From positions 44,532-108,531 of the forward strand of contig BMTH01000019.1 of assembly GCA_014649575.1 (NCBI GenBank): 64,000 nucleotides of DNA. The letters are read 5' to 3'. The notes beneath the pieces are model-generated. The model saw only the letters and a program-made list of their open reading frames with translations, was not told the DNA's origin and did no database searches. Numbering within the stretch: position 1 is the first letter of the stretch; each line of letters begins with the position of its first letter. Positions 1 through 8,374 of the stretch are shown one piece after another. The position numbers and the translations under genes are program-made. The DNA is from Streptomyces griseoincarnatus (lineage in GTDB: Bacteria > Actinomycetota > Actinomycetes > Streptomycetales > Streptomycetaceae).

Positions 1-1
1 G

Positions 2-1072
2 ATGCGGATGATCCTCGGTCTGGACAACCCCACGGCGGGCCATGTGACGATCTGCGGCCACCCGTACGACAAGCTGCCCAACGCTCCTCGGCAGGTGGGT
101 GCGCTGCTGGACGCCAAGGCGGTGCACGGCGGCCGGTCCGCCCGGAACCACCTGCTCAGCCTGGCCCAGCTGTCGGGCATCCCGGCCCGCCGGGTGGACG
201 AGGTGCTGGGCGTGGTGGGCCTGCACGAGGTGGCGGGCCGGCGGTCCAAGGGCTTCTCCCTCGGCATGGGCCAGCGCCTGGGCATCGCCGCCGCGCTGCT
301 GGGCGACCCCCAGGTGCTGCTGTTCGACGAGCCGGTCAACGGCCTCGACCCCGAGGGCATCCTGTGGGTGCGCAACCTGATGAAGGCGCTGGCGGCCGAG
401 GGCCGTACGGTCTTCGTCTCCTCCCACCTGATGAGCGAGATGGCGCTGACCGCCGACCACCTCATCGTGATCGGGCGCGGCCAGCTCATGGCGGACATGA
501 GCGTGCGGGACTTCATCTCCCACAACTCCGCCGACTTCGCGCGGGTGCGCACGCCCGACAGCGAGCCGCAGCAGCGCGAGAAGCTGTCGGCGGCGATCAC
601 CGAGGCCGGCGGCCATGTGCTGCCCGAGCAGGACGGCGCGCTGCGGGTGACGGGACTGCCGCTGCCCCGGATCAGCGACCTCGCCCACGATCACGACGTA
701 CGGCTGTGGGAGCTGTCGCCGCACCAGGCGTCCCTGGAGGAGGCGTACATGCGGATGACGCAGGGCGCCGTCGACTACCGCTCGACCGTCGACCAGAAGG
801 AAGGGCTCCAGCAGCAGCTGCCGCCGGGCACGCAGCCGCCGATGCCGGTGCCGGGCCAGGGCCAGCCCGGCTGGTACGCCCCGCCGCCGCCCCAGCAGGG
901 CGGGCAGCCCTTCGCCCCGCCGCAGGCCGCTCCCGCGGGCCCCTACGGCGCTCCCCCGGCCCCCGCGGCCGCCCCGGCGGCGAACCCGTACGCGCAGCCT
1001 CCGCAGGCGCCGCAGAGCGCTCCCCAGTCCGCCCCCTCCGCCGAGCCGACCAAGTCCGAGGACGCCCGATGA
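2..1072 (+). CDS. ABC transporter ATP-binding protein (5' end outside window)
   Basis: ATPase subunit of an ABC exporter. The window starts inside the gene, so the Walker A loop is missing and the first visible Met is probably not the true start. Counting from it, the ABC signature FSLGMGQR is at about 85-92, Walker B with DEP at 105-111, and the H-loop His (SSHLM) near 142. The last 80 or so residues are a Pro/Gln/Ala-rich tail, common in Streptomyces ATPases of this kind. The stop overlaps the ATG of the permease gene (ATGA), so the two are translationally coupled and almost certainly form one transporter. The substrate cannot be told; such ABC-2 pairs often export drugs, lipids or peptides. 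Confidence 0.9.
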   Translation: MRMILGLDNPTAGHVTICGHPYDKLPNAPRQVGALLDAKAVHGGRSARNHLLSLAQLSGIPARRVDEVLGVVGLHEVAGRRSKGFSLGMGQRLGIAAALLGDPQVLLFDEPVNGLDPEGILWVRNLMKALAAEGRTVFVSSHLMSEMALTADHLIVIGRGQLMADMSVRDFISHNSADFARVRTPDSEPQQREKLSAAITEAGGHVLPEQDGALRVTGLPLPRISDLAHDHDVRLWELSPHQASLEEAYMRMTQGAVDYRSTVDQKEGLQQQLPPGTQPPMPVPGQGQPGWYAPPPPQQGGQPFAPPQAAPAGPYGAPPAPAAAPAANPYAQPPQAPQSAPQSAPSAEPTKSEDAR

Positions 1073-1962
1073 GCACGCCCCAGCCCCCGATGCCGCAGAG
1101 TGCCGCAGCCGAGTGGCCGGCCGCCCCCGGTGCCGCGCCCTCCGCCCCCGCCCCGGCGTACCCCACCTACACGTCGCCCATCCCGGTGGTGCGCACCCAC
1201 CTCGGGCACGCGCTCGCCTCCGAGTGGACGAAGATCAGGTCGGTGCGCTCGACCATGTGGACGCTGGGCGTCCTGGTCGCGCTCGTGGTCGGCATCGGCC
1301 TGCTCACCGGTCTGGTGATCGCCAACGCCGACCCCGACCTGGGCGGCGAGAGCCCGCTGTCCCTGGGCTTCTTCGGGCTGCTGCTCGGCTCGATGTGCCT
1401 CATCACGCTCGGCGTGCTGACCACCGCCTCCGAGTACGGCACGGGCATGATCCGCACGACGATGGTCGCCTGTCCCAGCCGCGGCCGGGTGCTCGCGGCC
1501 AAGGCCCTGGTGTTCTTCCTGGTCGCCTTCGTGGTGACCCTGGTGTGCGCGTCGGTCGTGGGCCTGCTGCACGTGTCGCTGCTGGAGGGGTACAACGCCT
1601 CGGAGCCGACCGGCGGGGAATGGCTGAAGGGCACGGTCGGCGTCTCGCTCTACCTGGCGCTGCTCGGCACCCTGTCGCTGGCGGTCGGGTCGATCGTGCG
1701 GCACTCGGCGGGCGCCATCACGATCATGATCGCGTTGGTCCTCGCCCCGCTGGTGATCGCGCTGTTCATGTTCTCGCCGTCGCTGTCGGACGTGCAGCAG
1801 GCGCTGTTCGAGTACTCCATCCCGAACCAGATGAGCATCTTCTACGCCAACTCCCTGTCGGAGTCGGGCCCGTCGGGCTGGGACCCGCTGTGGATCATGC
1901 TGGTCGCCGCGGGCGCCGCGCTCGGCGCCGCGTTCGCCCTGCTGCGGAAGCGGGACGTCTAG
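1069..1962 (+). CDS. ABC-2 type transporter permease
   Basis: Membrane partner of the preceding ATPase, 297 aa. An N-terminal Pro/Ala-rich cytoplasmic stretch of about 40 residues is followed by roughly six hydrophobic segments. The first begins near TMWTLGVLVALVVG and the last ends at LGAAFALLRKRDV. The loop containing SEYGTGMIRTT is typical of ABC-2 permeases that start with a sentence like 'EWTKIRSVRST'. The ATG is chosen because it overlaps the upstream stop by 4 nt. No dedicated substrate-binding protein is seen nearby, consistent with an exporter. Confidence 0.9.
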   Translation: MSTPQPPMPQSAAAEWPAAPGAAPSAPAPAYPTYTSPIPVVRTHLGHALASEWTKIRSVRSTMWTLGVLVALVVGIGLLTGLVIANADPDLGGESPLSLGFFGLLLGSMCLITLGVLTTASEYGTGMIRTTMVACPSRGRVLAAKALVFFLVAFVVTLVCASVVGLLHVSLLEGYNASEPTGGEWLKGTVGVSLYLALLGTLSLAVGSIVRHSAGAITIMIALVLAPLVIALFMFSPSLSDVQQALFEYSIPNQMSIFYANSLSESGPSGWDPLWIMLVAAGAALGAAFALLRKRDV

Positions 1963-1987
1963 GGACGTCCGAAGACCGGGAGGTCCG

Positions 1988-2320
1988 TCAGAACCTCGGC
2001 GCGTTACGGGACCGCTGCACCCGCGTGGTGCGGCGGTCCTTCGCGTTCCAGCAGGCCTTGTGCCAGTGCCGGCGCTCGTCGACGCCGGAGTGCTCGGGCC
2101 AGGCCACCACGTGCGGCACCCCGTCCGGGATCAACTGGTCGCAGCCCGGGCACCGGTAGGACTTGCCGCGGGCGCTGCTGCCCGCCACGTGCCGCACGCT
2201 CCAGTTCTCGTCCTGCCAGGACTCCGTGGACTGCCAGCCGCCGTACCTCCCGGAGCGGTCGTCCTCGGCGCTCCGGCCGGACGAACCGGCTCCCTTGGGT
2301 CGGTTGCGACGCGGGGACAC
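1988..2320 (-). CDS. small zinc-ribbon-like conserved protein
   Basis: About 110 aa. The N-terminal half is basic and Ser/Gly-rich. The C-terminal half has a metal-site pattern, YRCPGCDQLI then HVV, then HWHKACW, which suggests a treble-clef or HNH-like zinc knuckle. Proteins like this are conserved in Streptomyces and are sometimes labelled ATP/GTP-binding without good cause. A GTG at 2320 is preferred because GAGG lies a few bases upstream; an in-frame GTG at 2332 is the alternative and adds four residues. It stands alone, convergent with the ABC permease gene. Function unknown. Confidence 0.75.
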   Translation of the reverse strand: MSPRRNRPKGAGSSGRSAEDDRSGRYGGWQSTESWQDENWSVRHVAGSSARGKSYRCPGCDQLIPDGVPHVVAWPEHSGVDERRHWHKACWNAKDRRTTRVQRSRNAPRF

Positions 2321-2561
2321 AGGACACCTCACGGGGCTATACAGGATGCACGGACCGCGTCCAGCCTAGCCGCCGCGGACCGGGGTACGCGTACGCCGCC
2401 AATCGTCACAAGTCACTCCGTGGCGCGCGGCGGCCCCGTGAGAGCGGCCCATTCTGCAGACAATCCGCAAAATCGCTCACCCGGCCGTGTCCTCGGCACG
2501 TGTCGGGGGGTTATGCCCTGCGGGGGAGCTCCGCGTCGGAGCCAAGGAAGCAGGAAGAGCA

Positions 2562-3590
2562 ATGCGCGTTGGAAGTTTCGTGTTGGCCGCCCGGTTCCCC
2601 GGGCAGGGCGAAGGGGAAGCGCTGCACCGCGCGGTCCGCTCCGCCGAAGTGGCCGAGGAGTCGGGGCTCGACACGGTCTGGCTGGCCGAGCACCACTTCG
2701 TGCCCTACGGCACCTGCCCGTCCGCCGTCACCCTGGCGGCCATGCTGCTGGGCCGCACCCGGCGGCTGCGCGTGGGCACGGCGGTCAGTGTGCTGCCCAC
2801 CGCCCACCCGGTCGCGCTCGGCGAGCAGGCCGCCCTGCTGCACGTCGCCAGCGGCGGACGGTTCTCGCTGGGCCTCGGCCGCGGCGGCCCGTGGGTCGAC
2901 CTGGAGGTCTTCGGGGCCGGTCTGGAGGCGTACGAGAAGGGGTTCCCGGAGGCGCTCGACCTGCTGCTGCGCTGGCTGCGCGAGCCGTCCGTGGGAGCCG
3001 ACGGCGAGCGGTACCGGTTCCGCGAGGTGCCCGTCGTCCCCCGCCCCTCGGAGGCGCTCACCGAGGCCGAGGGCCCGGAGGTCGTGGTCGCCTGCACCTC
3101 CCCCGCGAGCGTACGGCTGGCCGCCGAGCGCGGATTGCCGATGCTGCTGGGCATGCACGTCGGCGACGAGGAGAAGGCCGAGATGGTCGCCCTGTGGCGG
3201 CGCCACGCGCGGGCCAGTGGCCGCACCTCCGCCGAGGTCGAGGGCGCGGCTCATGTCTCGGCCGGAGTCTGCCAGATCGCGGACCGTCGCCCGGACGCGG
3301 CCGAGACCCTGCTGAAGGCCATGCCGGGCTGGCTCAAGCAGGGACTGGACGCGCATGTGACGGTCGACGGCCGTGAGCGCGGTATGCGCGACCCGCTGGC
3401 CTACACCGAGCTGCTGTGCGGGCTGCACCCGGTGGGCACCCCGCGGCTGTGCGCCGACCGGCTCGCCGCGACCAGCGAGCGGACCGGCATCTCACGTTTC
3501 GCGCTGCTCGTCGAGGGCTCCGGCGACCTGGCTGCGACGGAGGAGAACGTACGGCGGCTGGGGGCCGAGGTGCTCCCCCAACTCACCTGA
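2562..3590 (+). CDS. LLM-class flavin-dependent oxidoreductase
   Basis: Luciferase-like monooxygenase family TIM-barrel, 342 aa, the usual family length. Recognisable blocks are VGSFVLAARFPGQ at the start, the EHHF motif near residue 46 (typical of the bacterial luciferase superfamily) and the GRGGPW loop. The enzyme should use reduced FMN or F420 to oxidise a small organic substrate, but the substrate cannot be predicted. The ATG at 2562 follows a purine-rich AGGAAGAG; the open frame runs further upstream but lacks homology-like sequence there. It is monocistronic, ending just before a convergent gene. Confidence 0.88.
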   Translation: MRVGSFVLAARFPGQGEGEALHRAVRSAEVAEESGLDTVWLAEHHFVPYGTCPSAVTLAAMLLGRTRRLRVGTAVSVLPTAHPVALGEQAALLHVASGGRFSLGLGRGGPWVDLEVFGAGLEAYEKGFPEALDLLLRWLREPSVGADGERYRFREVPVVPRPSEALTEAEGPEVVVACTSPASVRLAAERGLPMLLGMHVGDEEKAEMVALWRRHARASGRTSAEVEGAAHVSAGVCQIADRRPDAAETLLKAMPGWLKQGLDAHVTVDGRERGMRDPLAYTELLCGLHPVGTPRLCADRLAATSERTGISRFALLVEGSGDLAATEENVRRLGAEVLPQLT

Positions 3591-3610
3591 CCGGTCGGGA
3601 CGTCCAGGAT

Positions 3611-3659
3611 GCTTGCCGCCCCGGTACAGACTGCACCTCCCGCGTACGGAGCGGCAAGC
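3611..3659. terminator. inverted repeat between convergent genes
   Basis: Nine-base arms GCTTGCCGC (3611-3619) and GCGGCAAGC (3651-3659) enclose a 31-nt loop in the 82-bp gap between two convergent genes. The position fits a bidirectional terminator, but the loop is long and there is no U-tract. Confidence 0.45.
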
Positions 3660-3672
3660 TATCGATGGAGCG

Positions 3673-4065
3673 TCAGCAGTCGCGCAGTTCCGGCGACTGG
3701 TTGAGCAGTTGGCTGCGCACCGAGGTGAAGCGGGCCAGCGTCTCGTCGACCGAGGAGTCAAGCGGGAACACGGCCACTCGGTGGCAGTTCTGGAAGGCCA
3801 GCCGAACACCGAAGTGCCGTTGCAGCGCGCCGCGTATCGCGTCACTCGCGAGCGCACGCAGCAGCTGACCGCGTGCCTGCTCGTCCGGCGGGGGCGTCTG
3901 GTTGTCGGCGAAGGTACCGCCGTCCACCTTCAGCTGGGCCACCAGGGAGCTGATCATCTCCCACGCGTAGGGCAGGGAGGTCCGGACGCAGTCGACGAAG
4001 GCAGCTTCGTCGACCTCGCCTCGCTCGGCCTGTTCGAGTAGGGCCGGTGAGACGTCGAGCGACAT
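3673..4065 (-). CDS. conserved Streptomyces protein of unknown function (SCO5389-like)
   Basis: 130 aa, mostly helical, acidic in the N-terminal half, no membrane segment or signal peptide. It is conserved next to nucS in Streptomyces (from memory, the SCO5389 family). Sequence features are an N-terminal SLDVSPALLEQAERGEVDEAAF segment and a C-terminal block around RHFGVRLAFQNCHRVAVFPLD. The ATG at 4065 has GAGGAG six bases upstream and is clearly better than more upstream in-frame starts. It is divergent from nucS across 288 bp that holds both promoters and no other gene. No function can be assigned. Confidence 0.8.
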   Translation of the reverse strand: MSLDVSPALLEQAERGEVDEAAFVDCVRTSLPYAWEMISSLVAQLKVDGGTFADNQTPPPDEQARGQLLRALASDAIRGALQRHFGVRLAFQNCHRVAVFPLDSSVDETLARFTSVRSQLLNQSPELRDC

Positions 4066-4353
4066 GGGTTCTCCTCTCGCACCCCCAGCACTCGGGGGTT
4101 GCCTGACAGATAAGGGAGTACGCGAAAACGGGCACGCTGCGTACACAGTTCGCGACCTCCCGTTCAATACCGTAAGCACGGGACGGTGACCGCACCAGGA
4201 GAACGGGTGGATGCGGAACTTCCTGTAGGCCGGGAATCGGCCATCGCGGAACACGCGTTTTCCAGGAGATACAGGACGCGCCTCATGGGCTTCGAGGGGC
4301 GCCTGTGAGGGCGGATCGCGTCCACCCCGGCCGGTCGAGTAGCGTTGCCGACC

Positions 4354-5025
4354 ATGCGTCTCGTCATTGCCCGCTGCTCCGTGGACTACGCCGGGCGGCT
4401 CACCGCGCACCTGCCGTCCGCACCTCGTCTGATCCTGGTCAAGGCGGACGGCAGCGTCTCGATCCATGCCGACGACCGGGCCTACAAGCCCCTCAACTGG
4501 ATGTCGCCGCCGTGCACCCTGAAGGAGGGCGCCGGCGAAGAGGAGGGCGTCTGGACCGTCGTCAACAAGGCGGGCGAGAAGCTCATCATCACGATGGAGG
4601 AGGTCCTCCACGACTCGTCGCACGAACTCGGCGTCGATCCCGGCCTGATCAAGGACGGCGTGGAAGCGCACCTTCAGGAGCTGCTCGCCGACCGCATCGA
4701 GACCCTCGGCGAGGGCTACACCCTGATCCGCCGTGAGTACATGACGGCGATCGGGCCGGTCGACATCCTGTGCCGGGACGCCGACGGGCATACCGTCGCC
4801 GTGGAGATCAAGCGGCGCGGCGAGATCGACGGCGTGGAGCAGCTCACCCGCTATCTCGAACTGCTCAACCGCGACCCGCATCTCGCCCCGGTGCGCGGCA
4901 TCTTCGCCGCCCAGGAGATCAAGCCGCAGGCGCGGGTGCTCGCCTCCGACCGCGGCATCGGCTGCCAGATCCTCGACTACGACGCCCTGCGCGGCATCGA
5001 GGACGACAAGCTGCGCCTGTTCTGA
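4354..5025 (+). CDS. nucS: endonuclease NucS (EndoMS mismatch nuclease)
   Basis: NucS/EndoMS cuts DNA at mismatches and provides the non-canonical mismatch repair of actinobacteria, which lack MutS/MutL. The 223-aa product starts with the characteristic MRLVIARCSVDYAGRL N-terminal dimerisation and DNA-binding domain. It ends with the RecB-like nuclease core: VDILCRDADG gives the catalytic Asp and VAVEIKRR the E-x-K. The C-terminal region after it is helical, and no beta-clamp motif is obvious to me. The ATG has no Shine-Dalgarno sequence. A TAGCGT hexamer lies 8 bp upstream (4340-4345), so the mRNA may be leaderless or nearly so. Confidence 0.95.
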   Translation: MRLVIARCSVDYAGRLTAHLPSAPRLILVKADGSVSIHADDRAYKPLNWMSPPCTLKEGAGEEEGVWTVVNKAGEKLIITMEEVLHDSSHELGVDPGLIKDGVEAHLQELLADRIETLGEGYTLIRREYMTAIGPVDILCRDADGHTVAVEIKRRGEIDGVEQLTRYLELLNRDPHLAPVRGIFAAQEIKPQARVLASDRGIGCQILDYDALRGIEDDKLRLF

Positions 5026-5066
5026 GCGGCGCGCCACGACGGCACGCACATGCTCGCCCGCAAGGG

Positions 5067-5102
5067 CTGGGGGCCGGGTTCCGTGCGGAACCCGGCCCCC
5101 AG
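5067..5102. terminator. strong bidirectional hairpin after nucS
   Basis: A 17-bp perfect inverted repeat (5067-5083 with 5086-5102) separated by only 2 nt lies between the convergent stops of nucS and the ATPase gene. It is expected to end transcription from both sides. Confidence 0.8.
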
Positions 5103-5116
5103 GTGCGTCCGGTGGG

Positions 5117-7636
5117 TCAGATCATCGTCTCGTCACCGTCGGGCGTGCCCGGGTCGGTGCTCTGGTCCGCGCTCGCCGAGGTCTCGATGGGGGCGGAGGA
5201 GGCGGGACCGCTGGCGGAGTCGCTGGTGGTCGGCTCGCCGGACGGGGTGGGCTCCTCCGTGGGCTCCTCGGTGTCGGGGGACGACGGCGAACCGGTGGGC
5301 TCCTCGGTGCCCGTCTCCGTCGGGTCGGGCGAGTTCGAGGTGGGCGGCTTCGGCGACTTGGTCGGCCTGGTGTCCGGCGAGGTCGACTTCGTCGGCTCGC
5401 CCGGCTCCTTGCTGCCGGTGTCGTCGTCCGACGGCTCGTCGGACTCCGTGGCCGTCGGTGTCGGGTCGTCCGCGGTGCCGAGCGTGCCGTCGGGACCGGG
5501 GTCGGTGGGTCGGCTGGTGGCCTTCCCCGTGTCGCCCTTGTTGCCGGCCGCCGGGTCCGCGTCGAGGCTGCCGTCGTCCAGGCCCTGGCTGGCGGACGGG
5601 TTGACGCCGACGTTCTCCGAGGGCGACGCGGGGTCGTTGCCGGACGTGGCGCCGAGGGTGACGACGGTGCCGAGGACGGCGACGAGCAGCGCGCCCGCCC
5701 CCGCCGCGACCAGGTTCCGCTTGGCGAGCCCCTTGAGGCCGCCCGGGACGCCGTCCTTGGTCCGCTGCGGGACCGTCGCGGGCGGCACGACGCCGGGGAC
5801 GACCAGCCCGGTGTCGGCGGGCGGCTGGAGGTCGGGGAAGGCCATCGGCACCCCGCGGGGCGGGGACGCCGACTCCTCGACGTGCGCCTCGGGCACCTCC
5901 TCCGCCGCGGTGGGCGCGATGGCGAGCGGGACGCCGGAACGGTCGGCGACGAGCGCCAGTGCCCTGCGGCCCGCGACCGTGCCGCGCTTGTCGGCGAGGG
6001 CGCCGCGCAGGCCGATGGAGGCCTCCAGCTCGGCGCGCGCCCGGTCGAGCTGTCCCGCGCACAGCGCGTGGATGCCCAGCTCGTGGTGGAAGTAGGCCTG
6101 TTCACCCACGTCCCCGGCGATGCGGGCGGCCTCCGCGCCGGCCCTGAGCGCCCGCTCCCAGGCGCTCCAGTGCAGCCCGGCGGCGAAGGCGGGAGCGGCG
6201 GTGCGGGCGAGCCGCACGGCCGTACTGGGCTCGTCGGCGGGGCCGGCGGCGAGCGGCGACAGTGCGGTGAGCGCGGCGAGGATCGCGTCGGACTCGGCGC
6301 AGACGCGCTCCGGGGTGACCGAGGGGTGCCCGGTCCACCAGGCGTAGTGCTGCGCGGCCTCGCGGATGCGGGCGTCGGCGTCGTCGGTGTACCCGGCGGC
6401 CTCCAGCTGCGCGGGGACGCCCGCGGCGAGCCGGTAGCGGGCGCCGACCGGGGAGACCAGCCCGCAGGAGACCAGTTCGCCGAGGGCGGCGTCGGCGTGG
6501 GTGTCGCCCACCAGGGCGGGCAGGTGCGCCTGGTGCGGCACCTCCCCGCCGAGCGCGACGGCGAAGCGCAGGGTGGCGCGGGCGGAGGCGCTGAGCCGGG
6601 AGGCGAGCAGCGGGGCGGGCGCGGCGGCCTCGCCGAGGGAGGGCAGCGGGACCTCGTCGCCGTCGGCTGGGTCGTAGGGCGCCTCGTCGGGCCGTACGTC
6701 CTCGAAGACGCCGAACTCGTCGACGGCGCTGGTGCCGGCCCGCAGCCGGTCGCGCTGTCGCAGCAGGGCGCCCGCCTGGACGAAGCGCAGCGGCAGGCCC
6801 TCGGACTCGAACCACAGGTCGCCCGCCCAGGTGGCCTCCTCGTCGGTGAGGGTGCGGCCGACGGCGTGCCCGAGCAGGTCGAGGCCGGCCGCGCGGTCGA
6901 GGCCGGACAGCTCGACGTCCTCGACGCCGGCGTCGGCGGAGGGGTCGGCCACGTCCGGGGTGGCGGCGAACAGGAAGGCACACTCGGGGGTGGCGTCCAG
7001 CAGCTCGTCGAGGGCGGCCCCGCCGAACTCCAGGTCGTCCAGGACGACGACGGCGCCGATCTCGCGGACGCTCTCGAGCAGTTCGTCCCGGTCGGGGCGG
7101 TGCAGGGGCGCGTCGAAGACCGCGTGGAAGAGGTCGTGCACGAGGTCGTCGGCGGTGCGGCGGTGGCCGTTGAGGCGGACCACACCGTCGGGCGCGAGGT
7201 CGGCGCAGTCCTCGGCGACGACGTCGAGCAGCCGGGTGCGGCCGGAGCCGCCGGGACCGACGAGACGCACGGAGCGGCCGCGGGCGAGCAGCCTCACCAG
7301 CGACTCCCGCTCGTCCTGGCGGGCCAGCAGGGGCAGCGCGGGCTGCGCGGGGCCCGGGGGAAGGGGCGGGGCGGCTGCGCGCTCCACCTCGGCGCGTTCG
7401 GACTCGGTGAGCCTGCCGGGGCGGGCGGGCCGCTCGGCCGGCGGGCAGGGCTCGATCTCGCTGCCGTCGACGGGGTTGACGGTCAGCAGGAAGTCCCCGG
7501 AGACGAGCTGCACCGTGCGGGCGGGCACGGGCGTGTGCTGTCCGAGGTCGGAGGTGAGGGATTCCCTGGGAGGGCGCTGGCGCGGCGTGTCGCCGCCGTG
7601 GCCGTACTCCTCGGGTCCCGTGTGGTTCGGGTCCAT
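5117..7636 (-). CDS. membrane-anchored NB-ARC-like ATPase with Ser/Thr/Pro tail
   Basis: About 839 aa. A cytoplasmic ATPase-like region resembles the STAND/NB-ARC group: P-loop-like GPGGSGRT at 127-134, a VVLDDLEFGG Walker B near 200, then a winged-helix and helical region. One membrane segment (LLVAVLGTVVTLG) precedes an extracellular tail of about 180 residues that is almost entirely Asp, Glu, Ser, Thr, Pro and Gly. The Walker A lysine is replaced by Arg, so ATP hydrolysis is doubtful. The ATG at 7636 follows a run of G; upstream in-frame starts add unlike sequence. Function unknown; signalling or scaffolding is an inference. The 261-bp gap upstream holds only its promoter region. Confidence 0.85.
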   Translation of the reverse strand: MDPNHTGPEEYGHGGDTPRQRPPRESLTSDLGQHTPVPARTVQLVSGDFLLTVNPVDGSEIEPCPPAERPARPGRLTESERAEVERAAAPPLPPGPAQPALPLLARQDERESLVRLLARGRSVRLVGPGGSGRTRLLDVVAEDCADLAPDGVVRLNGHRRTADDLVHDLFHAVFDAPLHRPDRDELLESVREIGAVVVLDDLEFGGAALDELLDATPECAFLFAATPDVADPSADAGVEDVELSGLDRAAGLDLLGHAVGRTLTDEEATWAGDLWFESEGLPLRFVQAGALLRQRDRLRAGTSAVDEFGVFEDVRPDEAPYDPADGDEVPLPSLGEAAAPAPLLASRLSASARATLRFAVALGGEVPHQAHLPALVGDTHADAALGELVSCGLVSPVGARYRLAAGVPAQLEAAGYTDDADARIREAAQHYAWWTGHPSVTPERVCAESDAILAALTALSPLAAGPADEPSTAVRLARTAAPAFAAGLHWSAWERALRAGAEAARIAGDVGEQAYFHHELGIHALCAGQLDRARAELEASIGLRGALADKRGTVAGRRALALVADRSGVPLAIAPTAAEEVPEAHVEESASPPRGVPMAFPDLQPPADTGLVVPGVVPPATVPQRTKDGVPGGLKGLAKRNLVAAGAGALLVAVLGTVVTLGATSGNDPASPSENVGVNPSASQGLDDGSLDADPAAGNKGDTGKATSRPTDPGPDGTLGTADDPTPTATESDEPSDDDTGSKEPGEPTKSTSPDTRPTKSPKPPTSNSPDPTETGTEEPTGSPSSPDTEEPTEEPTPSGEPTTSDSASGPASSAPIETSASADQSTDPGTPDGDETMI

Positions 7637-7897
7637 AGGTCCTAGCCCCCCAAAAGCGTCGTGGCTGAAGCCCTCCCCGGCCTCGCTGCACACCGCGCTG
7701 TCGCTTCTGGTCCGGGCCCGCTCGAGGGTTGCAAGGCAGCGGGCAGCCGAACCCTAAACCTTCGGTCAGTATCCACGACAGTCCGGGGTGCCAGGGCGTC
7801 CGACTGGTCACGGTCTCGTGAGGATTGTGCGCGCGGTCCGGGGTTCGCGGGCCTGGGCCCGGCTTCTCCGGCTCGTCCGTCGTGCACCCGTACGCCC

Positions 7898-8221
7898 TTA
7901 CACGCGGGGCAGCGTGTCCACCCCGATGCCCCCCTCGATCGCCAGGATGCGGTGCAACCGGGTGGCCACCAACAGGCGCTGCATCTGCGGCGGCACGTCG
8001 CGCAGCACCAGGCGCCGGCCGCAGCGGCCGGCCCGTCGGTGGGCCCCCATGATCACCCCGAGTCCGGTGGCGTCCCAGGAGTCCAGTTCGGACAGGTCCA
8101 GCACCAGGTCGCCGACTCCGTCGTCGACGGCCGAGTGCAGGACCGTACGGGCGTCCGCCGCGCTGCGGACGTCGAGGCGGCCCCCGACGACCAGCTCGGC
8201 GTGGTCGCCCTTGATGTGCAT
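7898..8221 (-). CDS. STAS-domain anti-sigma factor antagonist
   Basis: 107 aa, a single STAS domain of the SpoIIAA/RsbV type. Such proteins bind a kinase anti-sigma factor and release the sigma factor when unphosphorylated. The core reads LDLSELDSWDATGLGVIMGAH, so the phospho-acceptor position (Ser in SpoIIAA) is Thr52. The ATG at 8221 follows GGGGAG; an upstream in-frame Met lies in non-conserved sequence. No anti-sigma kinase gene lies next to it, so its partner must be encoded elsewhere. It is 3' of the dehydrogenase gene on the same strand but separated from it by a terminator. Confidence 0.9.
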   Translation of the reverse strand: MHIKGDHAELVVGGRLDVRSAADARTVLHSAVDDGVGDLVLDLSELDSWDATGLGVIMGAHRRAGRCGRRLVLRDVPPQMQRLLVATRLHRILAIEGGIGVDTLPRV

Positions 8222-8336
8222 ATGCGCTCCCCGTGATGCGTGGTGTGCTCCGCGGTGTCCTGACGGCCGGTGTTGCAACCTCTGACTGCGTGACGGCCGC
8301 GGAGGTTGCTGGCTGTGAGCGAACCGATACCGAATT

Positions 8337-8365
8337 CACCCCGGCGTGTGATGCACGCCGGGGTG
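8337..8365 (-). terminator. rho-independent-type hairpin after the dehydrogenase gene
   Basis: A 12-bp perfect stem CACCCCGGCGTG/CACGCCGGGGTG (8337-8348 and 8354-8365) with a 5-nt loop lies just past the dehydrogenase stop at 8375, between it and the STAS gene. Confidence 0.75.
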
Positions 8366-8374
8366 TGCGCGGTC

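Noticed and set aside
2477..2674. Minus-strand small ORF over the start of the luciferase-like gene
   Set aside because: Overlaps a well-supported gene start and has no ribosome site.
6102..8339. 745-codon minus-strand frame
   Set aside because: Out-of-frame Arg/Pro-rich translation of the ATPase and STAS genes.
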